A stretch of 64,000 bases of DNA from Candidatus Hydrogenedentota bacterium (GCA_016215105.1 JACRLJ010000024.1:1-64000), one strand, 5' to 3'. Positions 22,600-32,967 are shown, counted from the stretch's first letter. Notes: a model not told the origin generated them from the letters alone. Numbers and translations: made by a program.

Positions 22600-23595
22600 C
22601 TACGGTTTGCGAACCACCCACAGCCGCGTCTGAGGCGTCAAGTCCACCACGCGCCCGTCCGCGAACCCCGCCGCCTGCGTCCAGGACTCGATGTCGGCGA
22701 AGGAGTAGGTGTCGCCTTCACCGTTGGCCAGCAGCATGCGCAACGCGAACATCAGACTGAACGCGGGGCCAGAGCGATCATTCTCGGTCAGAAAGTCTTT
22801 GATGATGAGCGTCCCGCCGGAATCCAGCGCATCGAAACATTTCCTGACCAATGCGCCATTCGTATCGGACGAATAGCTGTGAATGATATTGGAGACCAGA
22901 ATGAGATCGTACCCGGAGCCGAGCGGGTCGGTTGTCAGGTCGCCGGCGGCGTACGACACGCGGCCGTCGAGCCCTGCCTCATGGACCTGTTCGCGCGCGA
23001 TGGCCAACACATCAGGCCGGTCGAATACCGTTCCTCTCATCGCCGGATGCGCCGCAAGAAACGCGATGGTATACGTCGCCGGGCCTCCGCCAACATCCAG
23101 CAGATTGCGGAAGGACGACAGATCAATCACGTCGAGCATCTCGCGGGCGCTCGTGCGCCCAATGTCGTTCATCCCCAGAATGAACGCGCGCAATTCCTCC
23201 GGCGTGCGCTGATGGCGTTCACCGTGCAGCGCCTTCCCGGTGCGCAGCGTTTCGTCCACATGAACCCATTGATTAACGGTATTCGATATGTGGTTGACGA
23301 TATTGCCTTGGTAGCCCGTCTTGCCGGGCACGAGGCACGCCGAAGCGATGGGCGCGTTGCGATAGAGGCCGCCGGTCTGCGCGATCAATTCAAGGGACAC
23401 CAGCGCGTCCAATAGGATTCTCGCGGCGCGCGCGTCCCATCCAACGCGCTGGGCAATCTCCGAGGCGCCGCGCGGCTCCTCCAGAAGCGCGAAAACACCC
23501 GCGGCGTTGGCCGCAAACAGAACGTGCGATTTCATGAACGCCGTGGACAGCGCGTTGATATGAGTTCCCCACTCGCGCTCGTTGGTACTAGCCAT
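22600..23595 (-). CDS. SAM-dependent O-methyltransferase (family 2, acetylserotonin OMT-like)
   Basis: FRNLLDVGGGPATYTIAFLAAHP, winged-helix-like N-terminus, IIKDFLTENDRSGP. Confidence 0.85.
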   Translation of the reverse strand: MASTNEREWGTHINALSTAFMKSHVLFAANAAGVFALLEEPRGASEIAQRVGWDARAARILLDALVSLELIAQTGGLYRNAPIASACLVPGKTGYQGNIVNHISNTVNQWVHVDETLRTGKALHGERHQRTPEELRAFILGMNDIGRTSAREMLDVIDLSSFRNLLDVGGGPATYTIAFLAAHPAMRGTVFDRPDVLAIAREQVHEAGLDGRVSYAAGDLTTDPLGSGYDLILVSNIIHSYSSDTNGALVRKCFDALDSGGTLIIKDFLTENDRSGPAFSLMFALRMLLANGEGDTYSFADIESWTQAAGFADGRVVDLTPQTRLWVVRKP

Positions 23596-23679
23596 GGTCT
23601 CCTCTGCAGCTGTATGAGCCGATCCGACTTGTCAGACTTGTCCGACCTTTCGGACAAACGTTCCCGCCGCGCCTGCGCC

Positions 23680-24492
23680 CTACATTCCCAGCGGCAGGTG
23701 CAACGGCGCGCCGTGCCCCTGGTAACGCTCGTGATTCTCCAGCAAATGCCCGACTATCGGCGCCACACGCTCTACAATGGCCTGGGCAGCCTTCTCGCCA
23801 AACTCCGCGGAGGCGTTCTCCACACCGTTGTTGCTGGCCCCGATCGGTGGCGCTGAAGAGCCGCGCAGGGCGCCAAGATCCACCATGCCCGGGTCGAGCG
23901 CCATCATCAAAGAGGTCTCCCACTTGCCCGCGTGGTCGCCGCACACGTCGAACCCGGCGTCTTTGACGAGTTCAAATCCGGTAAAGGCCCACACGACCGG
24001 ATGAGGACGCCCGGCCATCTGCTGGAAAAGCGATGCCGCCGCGCGCGCATGGTCAATCAACGGATAATGCCCCGCGACGATGACAACGACTTTGAAACCC
24101 AGGCTCTTGGCCTGCAACAAGATGTGGAGCAGTAACCGCTGGTACGCAAGGGTCTGCTCCATGTGGGTCGAACGCATGTACCCCGCGGCGAAGTTGTCCG
24201 GCGGGAGATTCATCTTCTGGGCGATCTGTTCGTGGTCGACAGCGTTGGCTTCCATCAGCGCCTGTTCACGGCTCTCGCCGTAGTACAGCGGCGGAAACAC
24301 CACGCCCCCGGAACGTTGTGCGCAACGAACCGCCAACGCGTGCGCCTTGAGCGTATCAAGTCCGACCGGATTGTGCTCGCCATGCCACTCAAGCGTGCCG
24401 ATAGGAAGATACACTACCGGAGCGGTTTCGCGGGCGGCCACGATTTGGGCGGGCCGCAGGCGTTCGTATCGTACTTCACAGGTTTCGGTCAT
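23680..24492 (-). CDS. Creatininase family amidohydrolase
   Basis: VVYLPIGTLEWHGEHNPVGLDTLKAHALAVRCA; VIVAGHYPLIDHARAAA. Confidence 0.87.
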   Translation of the reverse strand: MTETCEVRYERLRPAQIVAARETAPVVYLPIGTLEWHGEHNPVGLDTLKAHALAVRCAQRSGGVVFPPLYYGESREQALMEANAVDHEQIAQKMNLPPDNFAAGYMRSTHMEQTLAYQRLLLHILLQAKSLGFKVVVIVAGHYPLIDHARAAASLFQQMAGRPHPVVWAFTGFELVKDAGFDVCGDHAGKWETSLMMALDPGMVDLGALRGSSAPPIGASNNGVENASAEFGEKAAQAIVERVAPIVGHLLENHERYQGHGAPLHLPLGM

Positions 24493-24540
24493 GCGTGCTC
24501 TCCAGTGATCCGCGTCTGCCAATGCAGCGCGGCGGCAGTC

Positions 24541-26475
24541 TCAATCGAGAATGATGTCGCCGCCGTCTGTCTTGAGAATCAAGGTAAACTGCCCCTTGCC
24601 CAATACGCCGTCAAATTGATCGTTCTCCGCCGCCACCTTGCCGGTCAGAGATACGCCGGTCTTGTTGATGCGCACCTTGCCTCGTTTCGACTCGATGCGC
24701 AGTTGCGCGTCAGCCGCCTCGGGAAGCGCCAGGCTCAGGTTGCCGCCTTCCACCTGAACATCGTAGGGACCGCCGATCCCCCCGAGCGCGATGATGCGCA
24801 CGTCTCCCCCCTTGCCCCGAACGTAAAGCTCGCCCTGCGGTGTGTCCACAACCGTCTTTCCCTGCTCGCACGCCAGCGTTTGCTTGGCGAAAACTGCACG
24901 CGTCGCCAAAGTCCCGCCGGTAGCGCTCGCTTCGAGCGGCCCCGCGCAATCGGCGGCTTCGATGCCGCCTTTCAGATTCTTGAGCGAAAGCGGACCCTTC
25001 GCGTGTTGCACCGTGATGCTCCCCTCGCTCTGCTGTACCGTTGTAGCCCCTCCCGTTCCCGAAATGGCGATATGGCCGCTCTTCGACGTGACCTTGACCG
25101 GCGCCGTGCGGGGACATCGAATTTCTAGGTCGATACGATACGACGAGCATCCAAGCGAGGCCATGTCCCCCACGACCGACGTATGGACCTCGACACGGTG
25201 GTCCGCTTCCACGAACCGCACGTCCAGCGCCTCGAGCGCGGCGCGGGCGTTCGCGGCGGTTTGCAGGCGCACCAGTTTGGTGGCCTTGATGTGAACTACG
25301 TCTTCGTCGACGCCTTCGATGCGAATATCTCCAACCGCCGCGTCCAGCACGAGTTCGGTTCCACCGGGCGCCGCCGCGTCACGCGTAACCGGATCTTCAA
25401 AGGGTTGAGTCCCATCCACATTGGGAGGGCCCGCGATCGCCGCGGCGCTGCCCTCGCGTCGAACGAGGATGTCGTTGAATGACGTAAACAACTGCACCCG
25501 CTGGCGCGACGCAGGGTTCGCGTTGCGGGCAAACGCTAGATTCCCCCGCGTGGTCTGTTCCAAAGCGATATCGGACCGAATGGAGCCAAAGGCTGTGCTC
25601 GCGCTGATATCGGGCGTCCCGGTCTCGGACACATACAGCGCGATCCCGCCACTGTTGTTGCTAACGTCGACCGAGGACGTTTCTCCAAGCTCGTGCAGTT
25701 CGATCGCCGCCATGGAACTGGTCACGGAAAGTGCGCCGCTGATGTTCCGGAATTCCGCGAGCGTGCCCGAAAGATCGAAGTGTCCCCCCTGTCGCAGCCC
25801 CGTCGCCTTGAGCGGAAGCTCACCGTGCGCGCGCACCGTGGCCACACCGGCCAAATCGGCAATATCAACACGCCCGTACATGCAGTCTGCGCGCAGCGTC
25901 CCCCCTACCCCGCTTACCGAAATGTCGCCCCAAGTGTTCTTGCAGTCCACGCTTGCGTCCCGGGGAATTGTCAACTCGTAATCCACTACGATCTGAACCC
26001 GGCCCAATTCGCGCGTGTCCGGCTCGATCGTGGACAGTTCAAGCCGCCCGTCAGTGGACGCGGACCGAACATCGACCCCTCGAGCCACTTGGCTGGCAAT
26101 ATCCGACGACGACGCGCCGACCGTCACCTTGGCCACAACACTTACAACTTGATTGTCCCAAACGGAGACCCGGATGCCGCCGAACCGATTTGAAATGGAG
26201 ACGAGCGAATTCGGGGGAGCCTGGAAGGGCTTCTCGATCTTGTGCGAGTACACCGACAAGTCCGAGAAGTCGTTCGCCTCGAGGCCGGAGAGGATATTGT
26301 AGTTCGGAGCGAGATAGTCTTCGCTCTTTTCGCCCACTCGATTGAGCCACCGGGCGGTCTCGTCCAGGATGGACCCAATCGAATCCAGCCAACTCGCGTC
26401 CGCATGCGCTGGCGCGGAAACAAAAAAATACGCCAAGACCATGAGCCCGGCGCCAAAAAACGTTCTTCGATTCAT
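24541..26475 (-). CDS. Exported protein with DUF4097-like (beta-helix/adhesin) repeats
   Basis: Signal peptide, repetitive GDI/G.I beta-strand pattern, downstream of sigma/anti-sigma pair. Confidence 0.65.
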   Translation of the reverse strand: MNRRTFFGAGLMVLAYFFVSAPAHADASWLDSIGSILDETARWLNRVGEKSEDYLAPNYNILSGLEANDFSDLSVYSHKIEKPFQAPPNSLVSISNRFGGIRVSVWDNQVVSVVAKVTVGASSSDIASQVARGVDVRSASTDGRLELSTIEPDTRELGRVQIVVDYELTIPRDASVDCKNTWGDISVSGVGGTLRADCMYGRVDIADLAGVATVRAHGELPLKATGLRQGGHFDLSGTLAEFRNISGALSVTSSMAAIELHELGETSSVDVSNNSGGIALYVSETGTPDISASTAFGSIRSDIALEQTTRGNLAFARNANPASRQRVQLFTSFNDILVRREGSAAAIAGPPNVDGTQPFEDPVTRDAAAPGGTELVLDAAVGDIRIEGVDEDVVHIKATKLVRLQTAANARAALEALDVRFVEADHRVEVHTSVVGDMASLGCSSYRIDLEIRCPRTAPVKVTSKSGHIAISGTGGATTVQQSEGSITVQHAKGPLSLKNLKGGIEAADCAGPLEASATGGTLATRAVFAKQTLACEQGKTVVDTPQGELYVRGKGGDVRIIALGGIGGPYDVQVEGGNLSLALPEAADAQLRIESKRGKVRINKTGVSLTGKVAAENDQFDGVLGKGQFTLILKTDGGDIILD

Positions 26476-26563
26476 CTGTGTCACGCGGCTTGACCGCTTC
26501 ATCATTGGTATGCGCAGACGATTGCTCCTGCCGTCCGCCAAACGCGAATCCGGCGGAGGACGG

Positions 26564-27253
26564 CTACAGGTTTCGTTCCGCGTACAGCTTCCGGAGTATC
26601 TCCGCTTGCCGCTGGAGATTCGAATTCAGAAGATATCCCGCACGAACACAACGCGGGTTTTGCTGCAGCGCTTCCACGGCGCGGAAAATGTCGGCGCCAC
26701 GGGCCTGAACCTGACGGCGGTACTCCCGTTCGAGCAGACCCTGGGGTTTGCCGGACGGTGTGCTGACCGCTTGCTCCAACGCCTTCACTTCCGTGTACGT
26801 CTTCAGGATCGCGTCGGGCGACGGCGACGCCATGACTAGCGCCGGTTTCGCCGCGGCGTTCGACGGCTTAATGTTGTGCGGCGTCTCACGCAATGCCGAA
26901 CCAAAATACACCGTGCTGACAAAAACCAGCCCCGCCGCAAAACCAACGCCCTTGACCAGTACCCGCGCGCGCGTCCGCAAATTCACCGGCCTCGTACGCG
27001 CCGCGACCCGTTCACTTTGGGCCGCGAGAAGAATCTGATTGGTGAGCTCTTTCGAGGGCTCCAGCGCGGGCGCCTGCTGCGCAAACTCAAGCGAAGCGCG
27101 AATCGCCCGCACCGCCACCTGGCACGAACTGCACGCTGAAATATGCCCTGCCGTCCTCGCCGAGATCGGCGAGCGCGAATCCACCAGACTCTCCACATAC
27201 GCCAGTAACTCTGGCCTCGAGGGATGCCGGGCTATTTTCAAATCGCGTGACAA
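26564..27253 (-). CDS. Anti-sigma factor with zinc-finger motif and one TM helix
   Basis: HISACSSCQ motif, single TM segment, adjacent to ECF sigma factor. Confidence 0.85.
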   Translation of the reverse strand: MSRDLKIARHPSRPELLAYVESLVDSRSPISARTAGHISACSSCQVAVRAIRASLEFAQQAPALEPSKELTNQILLAAQSERVAARTRPVNLRTRARVLVKGVGFAAGLVFVSTVYFGSALRETPHNIKPSNAAAKPALVMASPSPDAILKTYTEVKALEQAVSTPSGKPQGLLEREYRRQVQARGADIFRAVEALQQNPRCVRAGYLLNSNLQRQAEILRKLYAERNL

Positions 27254-27255
27254 GG

Positions 27256-27966
27256 CTATACGTATTCCCGGAATCGGTCCAAGAGTGGGCGAAGCGCCCG
27301 TTCCGCGCGGACCACGCGCGACTTGACCGTTCCTATTGGTGTGTTGGTCACATCGGCAATTTCTTCGTACGACAAATCCTGGAACCGCCTCAGCACGAAC
27401 GCCTCGCGTTGGTGTTCCGGAAGCTCGCGAAGCGCCGTATTCACCGCCTCGGAGACTTCCCCGCGCTGAAACGCCACCATGACGTCCGCGCGCTCGTCGC
27501 CAACATGTTCCAGCGGATCAAAGTCATCTTCGCTGTCCTTGCCCTTGCCCCAGCCGCCGGACAAGCTGAACAGCAAGGGGCGGCGCTTCCTGCGCAACCA
27601 TTCCTTCGATACGATATTCGACGCAATCGTGTACAGATACGTCGTAAACTTCGCCGTCGGCTGGTAGCGCTGAGCGTTCCGAACCAGCGCTATAAACACT
27701 TCCTGGGTCAACTCTTCGGCGATCTGGCGGTTCTGCACCATGCGGAAGGTGTAGTTCAGTACACCCTTCTGGTGACGACGAACCAACTCCTCGAACGCCT
27801 CTACCACCCCTTGGGCGTGATCCAGCATCAAGTCTTCGTCGGCGCGCTCCCGAATCGGCAAGCCCGCAGGGTCAACTACGCGTAGCGCCTGCTGGCGCCC
27901 TCGCATCTCAACTACGTTCCCTAGACCTTCCGCCATCGGATTCCCACTTCTCGTTGTATCGCCCAC
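27256..27966 (-). CDS. ECF-type RNA polymerase sigma factor
   Basis: FEELVRRHQKGVLNYTFRMVQNRQIAEELTQEVFIAL, LPEHQREAFVLRRFQDLSYEEIADVTNTPIGTVKSRVVRAERALR. Confidence 0.95.
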   Translation of the reverse strand: MGDTTRSGNPMAEGLGNVVEMRGRQQALRVVDPAGLPIRERADEDLMLDHAQGVVEAFEELVRRHQKGVLNYTFRMVQNRQIAEELTQEVFIALVRNAQRYQPTAKFTTYLYTIASNIVSKEWLRRKRRPLLFSLSGGWGKGKDSEDDFDPLEHVGDERADVMVAFQRGEVSEAVNTALRELPEHQREAFVLRRFQDLSYEEIADVTNTPIGTVKSRVVRAERALRPLLDRFREYV

Positions 27967-28004
27967 GTTGGTGTGCCTTTACTTAATATCCGGGAACAAC
28001 AAAA

Positions 28005-28011
28005 AAGTTCC
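28005..28011 (-). promoter_or_regulatory. Candidate ECF -35 element (GGAACTT) upstream of the sigma gene
   Basis: Minus strand reads GGGAACTTTTTTGTTGTTCCCGGATATTAAG about 40 nt upstream of the sigma factor start. Confidence 0.4.
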
Positions 28012-28109
28012 CGCCATAATCAAGAATTAAGTATAGCACCCATGAGGCCTCGACGCAATACTATAAACTACTAATAGTGATAAAATTATGTGAATGTGTT
28101 TGCCGTTTT

Positions 28110-29162
28110 TCAACGGTTCACATTCGCGATATCCTTCACATTCCGGACATACGCCACCGCATCGTCGTACGATATGACCCCCTGGTTGAGCAAGTGCTTG
28201 AGCGCCCGGTCGAGCGTGACCATGCCCTCCTTCGTACTCGTCTCCATAACGCTATAGATTTGGTGCGTCTTGCCCTCACGAATCAGGTTGGCGGCGGCCG
28301 TGTTGTTCTTCATGACTTCGCACGCCAGGATCCGCCCGTCGCCGTCGGCCCGCGGCAGCAGGCGCTGGGAAACGACCGCCAGCAGGGTCATCGAGAGCAT
28401 AAACCGGATTTGGTGCTGCTGCTCCGCCGGAAACACGTCAATAATGCGGTCTACCGTCTGAACGGCGTCGTTGGTGTGCAGGGTCGCCAAGACAAGGTGA
28501 CCGGTCTCCGCCGCGCGAATCGCGGACTGTATCGTCTCGAGGTCGCGCATTTCGCCAACCAGTATCACATCGGGGTCCTGGCGAAGCACATACTTCAGGG
28601 CGTCGTAGAAACTGTGAGTATCTTCCCCGATTTCCCGCTGGTCCACGATGCTCTTCTTGTGCTGGTGGACGTATTCGATGGGGTCTTCGACAGTGATGAT
28701 GTGGCACTCGCGGGTCTCGTTGATAAGGTCGATCAGCGACGCCTGAGTCGTGGTCTTTCCGTGACCGGTCGGCCCGGTGACCAGGATCAGCCCCTGGCTG
28801 GCCTTGGCGAACTCACCCACCAATTCGGGTACACCCAATTCTTTGAGCGACGGAATCTTATCCGGAATGGGCCGGAACGCCGCCGTCACGGCCTGCTTCT
28901 GGTAGTAGCAGTTCACGCGGAACCGGTGTTTCCGATCCACCGCGAGCGAGAAGTCCAACTCCTTACGTTCCTCGAATGTGGCCTTCTGCTCTTTGCTGAG
29001 CAGGCTGTACACCAAAGACTTGCTCTCTTCCGGGGTAAGCGCCTCGCCGCGCGTCCGCAGCAAGCGGCCGTTCACGCGCACCATCGGCGGCGCGCCGGCG
29101 CTTATCAACAGGTCCGAGGCTTCCTTCTTCTTGACAAGGTCGAACAGTTCCTTCATTTCCAT
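28110..29162 (-). CDS. pilT: Twitching motility ATPase PilT
   Basis: GLILVTGPTGHGKTTTQASLID, EDPIEYVHQHKKSIVDQREIG, RQDPDVILVGEMRDLETI, ATLHTNDAVQTVDRIIDVFP. Confidence 0.96.
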   Translation of the reverse strand: MEMKELFDLVKKKEASDLLISAGAPPMVRVNGRLLRTRGEALTPEESKSLVYSLLSKEQKATFEERKELDFSLAVDRKHRFRVNCYYQKQAVTAAFRPIPDKIPSLKELGVPELVGEFAKASQGLILVTGPTGHGKTTTQASLIDLINETRECHIITVEDPIEYVHQHKKSIVDQREIGEDTHSFYDALKYVLRQDPDVILVGEMRDLETIQSAIRAAETGHLVLATLHTNDAVQTVDRIIDVFPAEQQHQIRFMLSMTLLAVVSQRLLPRADGDGRILACEVMKNNTAAANLIREGKTHQIYSVMETSTKEGMVTLDRALKHLLNQGVISYDDAVAYVRNVKDIANVNR

Positions 29163-29589
29163 GGCGTTCTCTCTCCAAGTGAGACCTATGAATGCAGTCT
29201 TATCTACACCTAAACCCTGGTCAGCCGCCCCAACGGCGCCCATCATACCCCAGGAATACAGGCGATGCAATGAGGTGCGGGACGTAGTTCGAACTCACCA
29301 AGTCTCCCGTCCTACGGCTTCGCCCATATCGGTTTCTTCGTGGCGATTTTCCTCCGTCACCATGGCGAGAAGCCGTTCCAGTTCGAGTTCTGGCGTGTTT
29401 TCGGGGATCACTTAACGTCACTCTTCCTTTTGAAGCCAGTATACGACGGCAACCGGGGGTTCTCAACGACGCGCGCGAATGTCGTTGCGTCCCGTCAGCG
29501 TACTACTCGATTCGTAATTCTCAATTCGTAATTCGTAATTGGCGCGTGATTGCTGCGTTCGGTTCCCGAAATACGCTACAATCCCGGCC

Positions 29590-30942
29590 ATGCCGCCCGA
29601 ACAGCCCGAGATTTGGTCCGTCAGCCAACTGACGCGCCGCGTCAAAAGTCTCCTGGAAACCCAGATTAGTTACGTGTGGGTTTCCGGCGAGATCTCGAAC
29701 TGGCGCGTCTCACCCGCCGGCCACGCCTACTTCACGCTCAAGGACGAGAACAGCCAGGTGGACGCCGTCATATTCCGCGGCAAGCTGATGCAACTCAAAT
29801 TCGGTCCGGAAACCGGACTCGAAGTCATCGTGCGCGGCATGGTCACCGTGTACGAAAAACGGGGCAACTACCAAATCATCTGCGAAGAGATGCAGCCCAA
29901 AGGCATGGGCGCGCTGCAACTCGCATTCGAGAAGCTGAAACGCAAGCTGGACGCGGAAGGCCTCTTCGAGCCCGCGCACAAGAAGCCGCTGCCGCTCCTG
30001 CCGCGCCGTATCGGTATCGTGACGTCGCCCACCGGCGCCGCCATTCAGGACATGTTGAACGTCATCAACCGCCGCTTCGCGAATGTACACATCCTGCTCT
30101 ACCCGGCGCGCGTGCAAGGCGACGAGGCCGCGGAGGAGATCGTCGAAGGCATCCGCGTGCTCGAACAGATGGGCGTGGACGTGATGATCGTCGGACGCGG
30201 CGGCGGTTCGCTCGAGGACCTATGGCCGTTCAACGAAGAAATCGTCGTGCGCGCCGTATACGAAGTAAGCACGCCCATCATCTCCGCCGTCGGCCACGAG
30301 ATCGATTTCGCACTGACCGACTTTGCCGCCGACATGCGGGCGCCGACACCGTCGGCCGCCGCGGAACTCGTGGTGCGCGAGCAGGAGTCCCTGCAACGCA
30401 ACATCGCCCAACTGCGCATGCGGCTCGGCAAGGCCATGAGCCGACGCCTCGACCAGGTTCGCAGCCGACTCACGTTGGCGCGATCGAGCTATGTGTTCCG
30501 GCGCCCCGAGGAACTCCTTCGCCAACGGCGCCAGCAAACGGACGAACTGCGCATGCGCATCGAATCCGTTCTGCGGGAGCAGATCCGTGGCACGCGCACG
30601 CGCGTTGAACATGCGGCGCGCGGACTGGCATTGTTATCTCCCGCGAATCAGATTAAGCGGGCGCAAGAGAAGCTCGCCGAGTTGCGCCGGAGAATCGCGC
30701 AAGCCGGCGCATCGGCGCTCGAACGCATGCGCGGACGGCTCCGTCCCGTGCTTGCGCAGCTCGATGCGCTGAGTCCTCTGGCGATATTGGCGCGCGGCTA
30801 CGCGTTGGCGTGGAGACTGCCGGATCGCGAACTGGTCCGTTCAGCGGATCAATTGGCGCCGGACGACACGGTGCTCTTGCGGTTTGGAAGCGGCGGCGCG
30901 GCCGCGCGCATAATCGAAATCAAGGATAACGAACATGGCTGA
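29590..30942 (+). CDS. xseA: Exodeoxyribonuclease VII large subunit
   Basis: SVSQLTRRVKSLLE...VWVSGEISNWRVSPAGHAYFTLKD...GIVTSPTGAAIQDMLNVINRR...VGRGGGSLEDLWPFNEE. Confidence 0.97.
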   Translation: MPPEQPEIWSVSQLTRRVKSLLETQISYVWVSGEISNWRVSPAGHAYFTLKDENSQVDAVIFRGKLMQLKFGPETGLEVIVRGMVTVYEKRGNYQIICEEMQPKGMGALQLAFEKLKRKLDAEGLFEPAHKKPLPLLPRRIGIVTSPTGAAIQDMLNVINRRFANVHILLYPARVQGDEAAEEIVEGIRVLEQMGVDVMIVGRGGGSLEDLWPFNEEIVVRAVYEVSTPIISAVGHEIDFALTDFAADMRAPTPSAAAELVVREQESLQRNIAQLRMRLGKAMSRRLDQVRSRLTLARSSYVFRRPEELLRQRRQQTDELRMRIESVLREQIRGTRTRVEHAARGLALLSPANQIKRAQEKLAELRRRIAQAGASALERMRGRLRPVLAQLDALSPLAILARGYALAWRLPDRELVRSADQLAPDDTVLLRFGSGGAAARIIEIKDNEHG

Positions 30943-31252
30943 ACCGAAATTTGAGAAGGACCTCGAACGCCTCGAAAGCATTGTCGGCGCGCTCGAGGAA
31001 GGCGGCCTGTCACTCGATGACGCCCTCAAGCGCTTCGAGGAAGGCATCAAGCTGGCCCAGCGCTGCGAAAAGGCGCTCACCGAAGCCGAGAAGAAGATCG
31101 AAATCCTCGTCAAAAACGCCGAGGGACAAGTCGAGGCGCAGCCGTTTGGCGCGGAAAACGGCGAGACCGGCGAGGCCGCGCCCGCCAACAAGCCGCCGCG
31201 CAAGAACATCGGCGCCGACGGCGAAGAGGAAGAAGGGGAACTGTTGTTCTAA
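30935..31252 (+). CDS. xseB: Exodeoxyribonuclease VII small subunit
   Basis: FEKDLERLESIVGALEEGGLSLDDALKRFEEGIKLAQRCEKAL; overlaps xseA. Confidence 0.96.
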   Translation: MAEPKFEKDLERLESIVGALEEGGLSLDDALKRFEEGIKLAQRCEKALTEAEKKIEILVKNAEGQVEAQPFGAENGETGEAAPANKPPRKNIGADGEEEEGELLF

Positions 31253-32115
31253 TGTCCGTACGCGCCTTTCTGGCCGCGAAAGCCGCCAAGACCGAGCAGG
31301 CGCTCGACGCCTACTTCGCCACGCTCCACGACGTTCCCGATACGTTGCGCGAAGCCATGCGCTACAGCCTGTTCGCCGGCGGAAAGCGGCTGCGGCCGGC
31401 CTTGGCGCTGGGCGCGGCGGAAATCGTGTGCGGCAAGGATACCGCGGCAATGCCCGCCGCCTGCGCCATCGAAATGATTCACACCTACTCCCTCATCCAC
31501 GACGATCTGCCCTCCATGGACGATGACGCCCTCCGGCGCGGAAAGCCCACCTCGCACGTGGTCTACGGCGAGGCCATCGCCATACTCGCTGGAGACGCGC
31601 TTCTCACCATGGCCTTTGACGTCGCAGCGCGCGCCAACGATCCGCGCGTGCTCGGAGAGATTGCGCGCGCCGCGGGCGCGGAGGGAATGGTCGGCGGACA
31701 AGTGATCGACCTCCAAAGTGAAGACAAACGATTGTCGCTCGAACAACTGCGCCATCTGCACGCTTGCAAGACCGGCGCCCTCATCCGCGTATCCGTCCGC
31801 GCCGGCGCGATACTCGGCGGCGCGACCGAGTCCCAGTTGGACGCGCTCACCCATTACGGCCAACACATCGGCCTAGCTTTCCAAATCGCCGACGACATCC
31901 TCGACATCACCAGCACCGAAGAAGTCCTAGGCAAACCCATCGGCAGCGACATCGCCAGCCAAAAATCCACCTACCCCGCCCTAGTCGGCATGGACGAGTC
32001 CCGCCGCCTCGCGAATGAAGCCGTGAGCTCGGCGCTCGACGCGCTGAAATCGTTTGGCGCCGAAGCCGACACGTTTCGCGCGCTCGCCCGCTACATCGTC
32101 GAGCGGGATAGCTGA
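31252..32115 (+). CDS. ispA: Polyprenyl (farnesyl-type) diphosphate synthase
   Basis: LRYSLFAGGKRLRPAL-type start, IHTYSLIHDDLPSMDDD, FQIADDILD motifs. Confidence 0.94.
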   Translation: MSVRAFLAAKAAKTEQALDAYFATLHDVPDTLREAMRYSLFAGGKRLRPALALGAAEIVCGKDTAAMPAACAIEMIHTYSLIHDDLPSMDDDALRRGKPTSHVVYGEAIAILAGDALLTMAFDVAARANDPRVLGEIARAAGAEGMVGGQVIDLQSEDKRLSLEQLRHLHACKTGALIRVSVRAGAILGGATESQLDALTHYGQHIGLAFQIADDILDITSTEEVLGKPIGSDIASQKSTYPALVGMDESRRLANEAVSSALDALKSFGAEADTFRALARYIVERDS

Positions 32116-32193
32116 CCGCGTCCGCCGCAAGCCGTCTTGGCGATAGCGCCAGTACCATGCGCTATACTTCCTGTATACATCGGAGGCGGAGCC

Positions 32194-32442
32194 ATGATCA
32201 CCAAGATTCGAAAATGGGGCAACAGTCAGGGTGTTAGAATCCCTCGGCAGGCGCTTAACGAGGCCCATCTCACAATCGGGGACGACGTCGAGGTATCGAC
32301 GCGAGGCGGAGTCATCTTGATGACGCCTTTCCGCCGCATACGTGGAGCGCGTTCGTTGAAGGAACTGGTGTCGCAGATTCCCAAGAATCATCGGGCCGAG
32401 GAAACCGAGTGGAGGATACCCGCCGGTAAAGAGGCATCGTAG
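32194..32442 (+). CDS. MazE/AbrB-type antitoxin-like protein
   Basis: MITKIRKWGNSQGVRIPRQALNEAHLTIGDDVEVSTRGG. Confidence 0.9.
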   Translation: MITKIRKWGNSQGVRIPRQALNEAHLTIGDDVEVSTRGGVILMTPFRRIRGARSLKELVSQIPKNHRAEETEWRIPAGKEAS

Positions 32443-32517
32443 AGCAACTACACAAGCTCCGAAAGATCACGACATCCGCCCTCCCGCGCGTCGTAAACCC
32501 GGCGGGGTCGAACAGAC

Positions 32518-32967
32518 CTACGTCAGCATCGTCTTGAGTTCGCTCATGAACTCGTTGAGATCCTTGAACTGGCGGTACACCGACGCGAACCGGACATACG
32601 CCACCTCGTCGAGTTTCTTGAGGCGGTCCATCACGGCCTCGCCGACGTGTACCGTCGAGATCTCGTGTTCGGTGGAGTTGAACAGGGTCCGTTCGACGTC
32701 GTCGATGAGCGCGTCGACCTGGTCGAGCGAGACGGGACGTTTCTCGACGGCTTTGAGGATGCCGCTCTTGAGTTTCCAGCGGTCGAAGGGTTCGCGCCGC
32801 CCGTCTTTCTTGATGACCATCTGCGCGACTTCTTCGATGCGTTCGTAGGTGGTAAAACGGCGCTCGCAATTCAAGCATTCGCGTCGGCGCCGGATCGCGT
32901 CACCTTCCTTCGAGGAACGTGAATCGACTACTCGGCCATCGGTACTGTTACAGAACGGACAGCGCAT
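32518..32967 (-). CDS. nrdR: Transcriptional repressor NrdR
   Basis: [43 protein letters not shown]. Confidence 0.97.
   Translation of the reverse strand: MRCPFCNSTDGRVVDSRSSKEGDAIRRRRECLNCERRFTTYERIEEVAQMVIKKDGRREPFDRWKLKSGILKAVEKRPVSLDQVDALIDDVERTLFNSTEHEISTVHVGEAVMDRLKKLDEVAYVRFASVYRQFKDLNEFMSELKTMLT

Noticed and set aside
23605-23660. Short tandem repeat (gacttgtc/gaccttt units) between two minus-strand genes
   Set aside because: Only a few degenerate 9-bp units; no evidence of a CRISPR or functional array
29505-29545. attcgtaatt tandem repeats upstream of xseA
   Set aside because: Low-complexity AT repeat of about 30 bp; could be UTR sequence, no specific function supported
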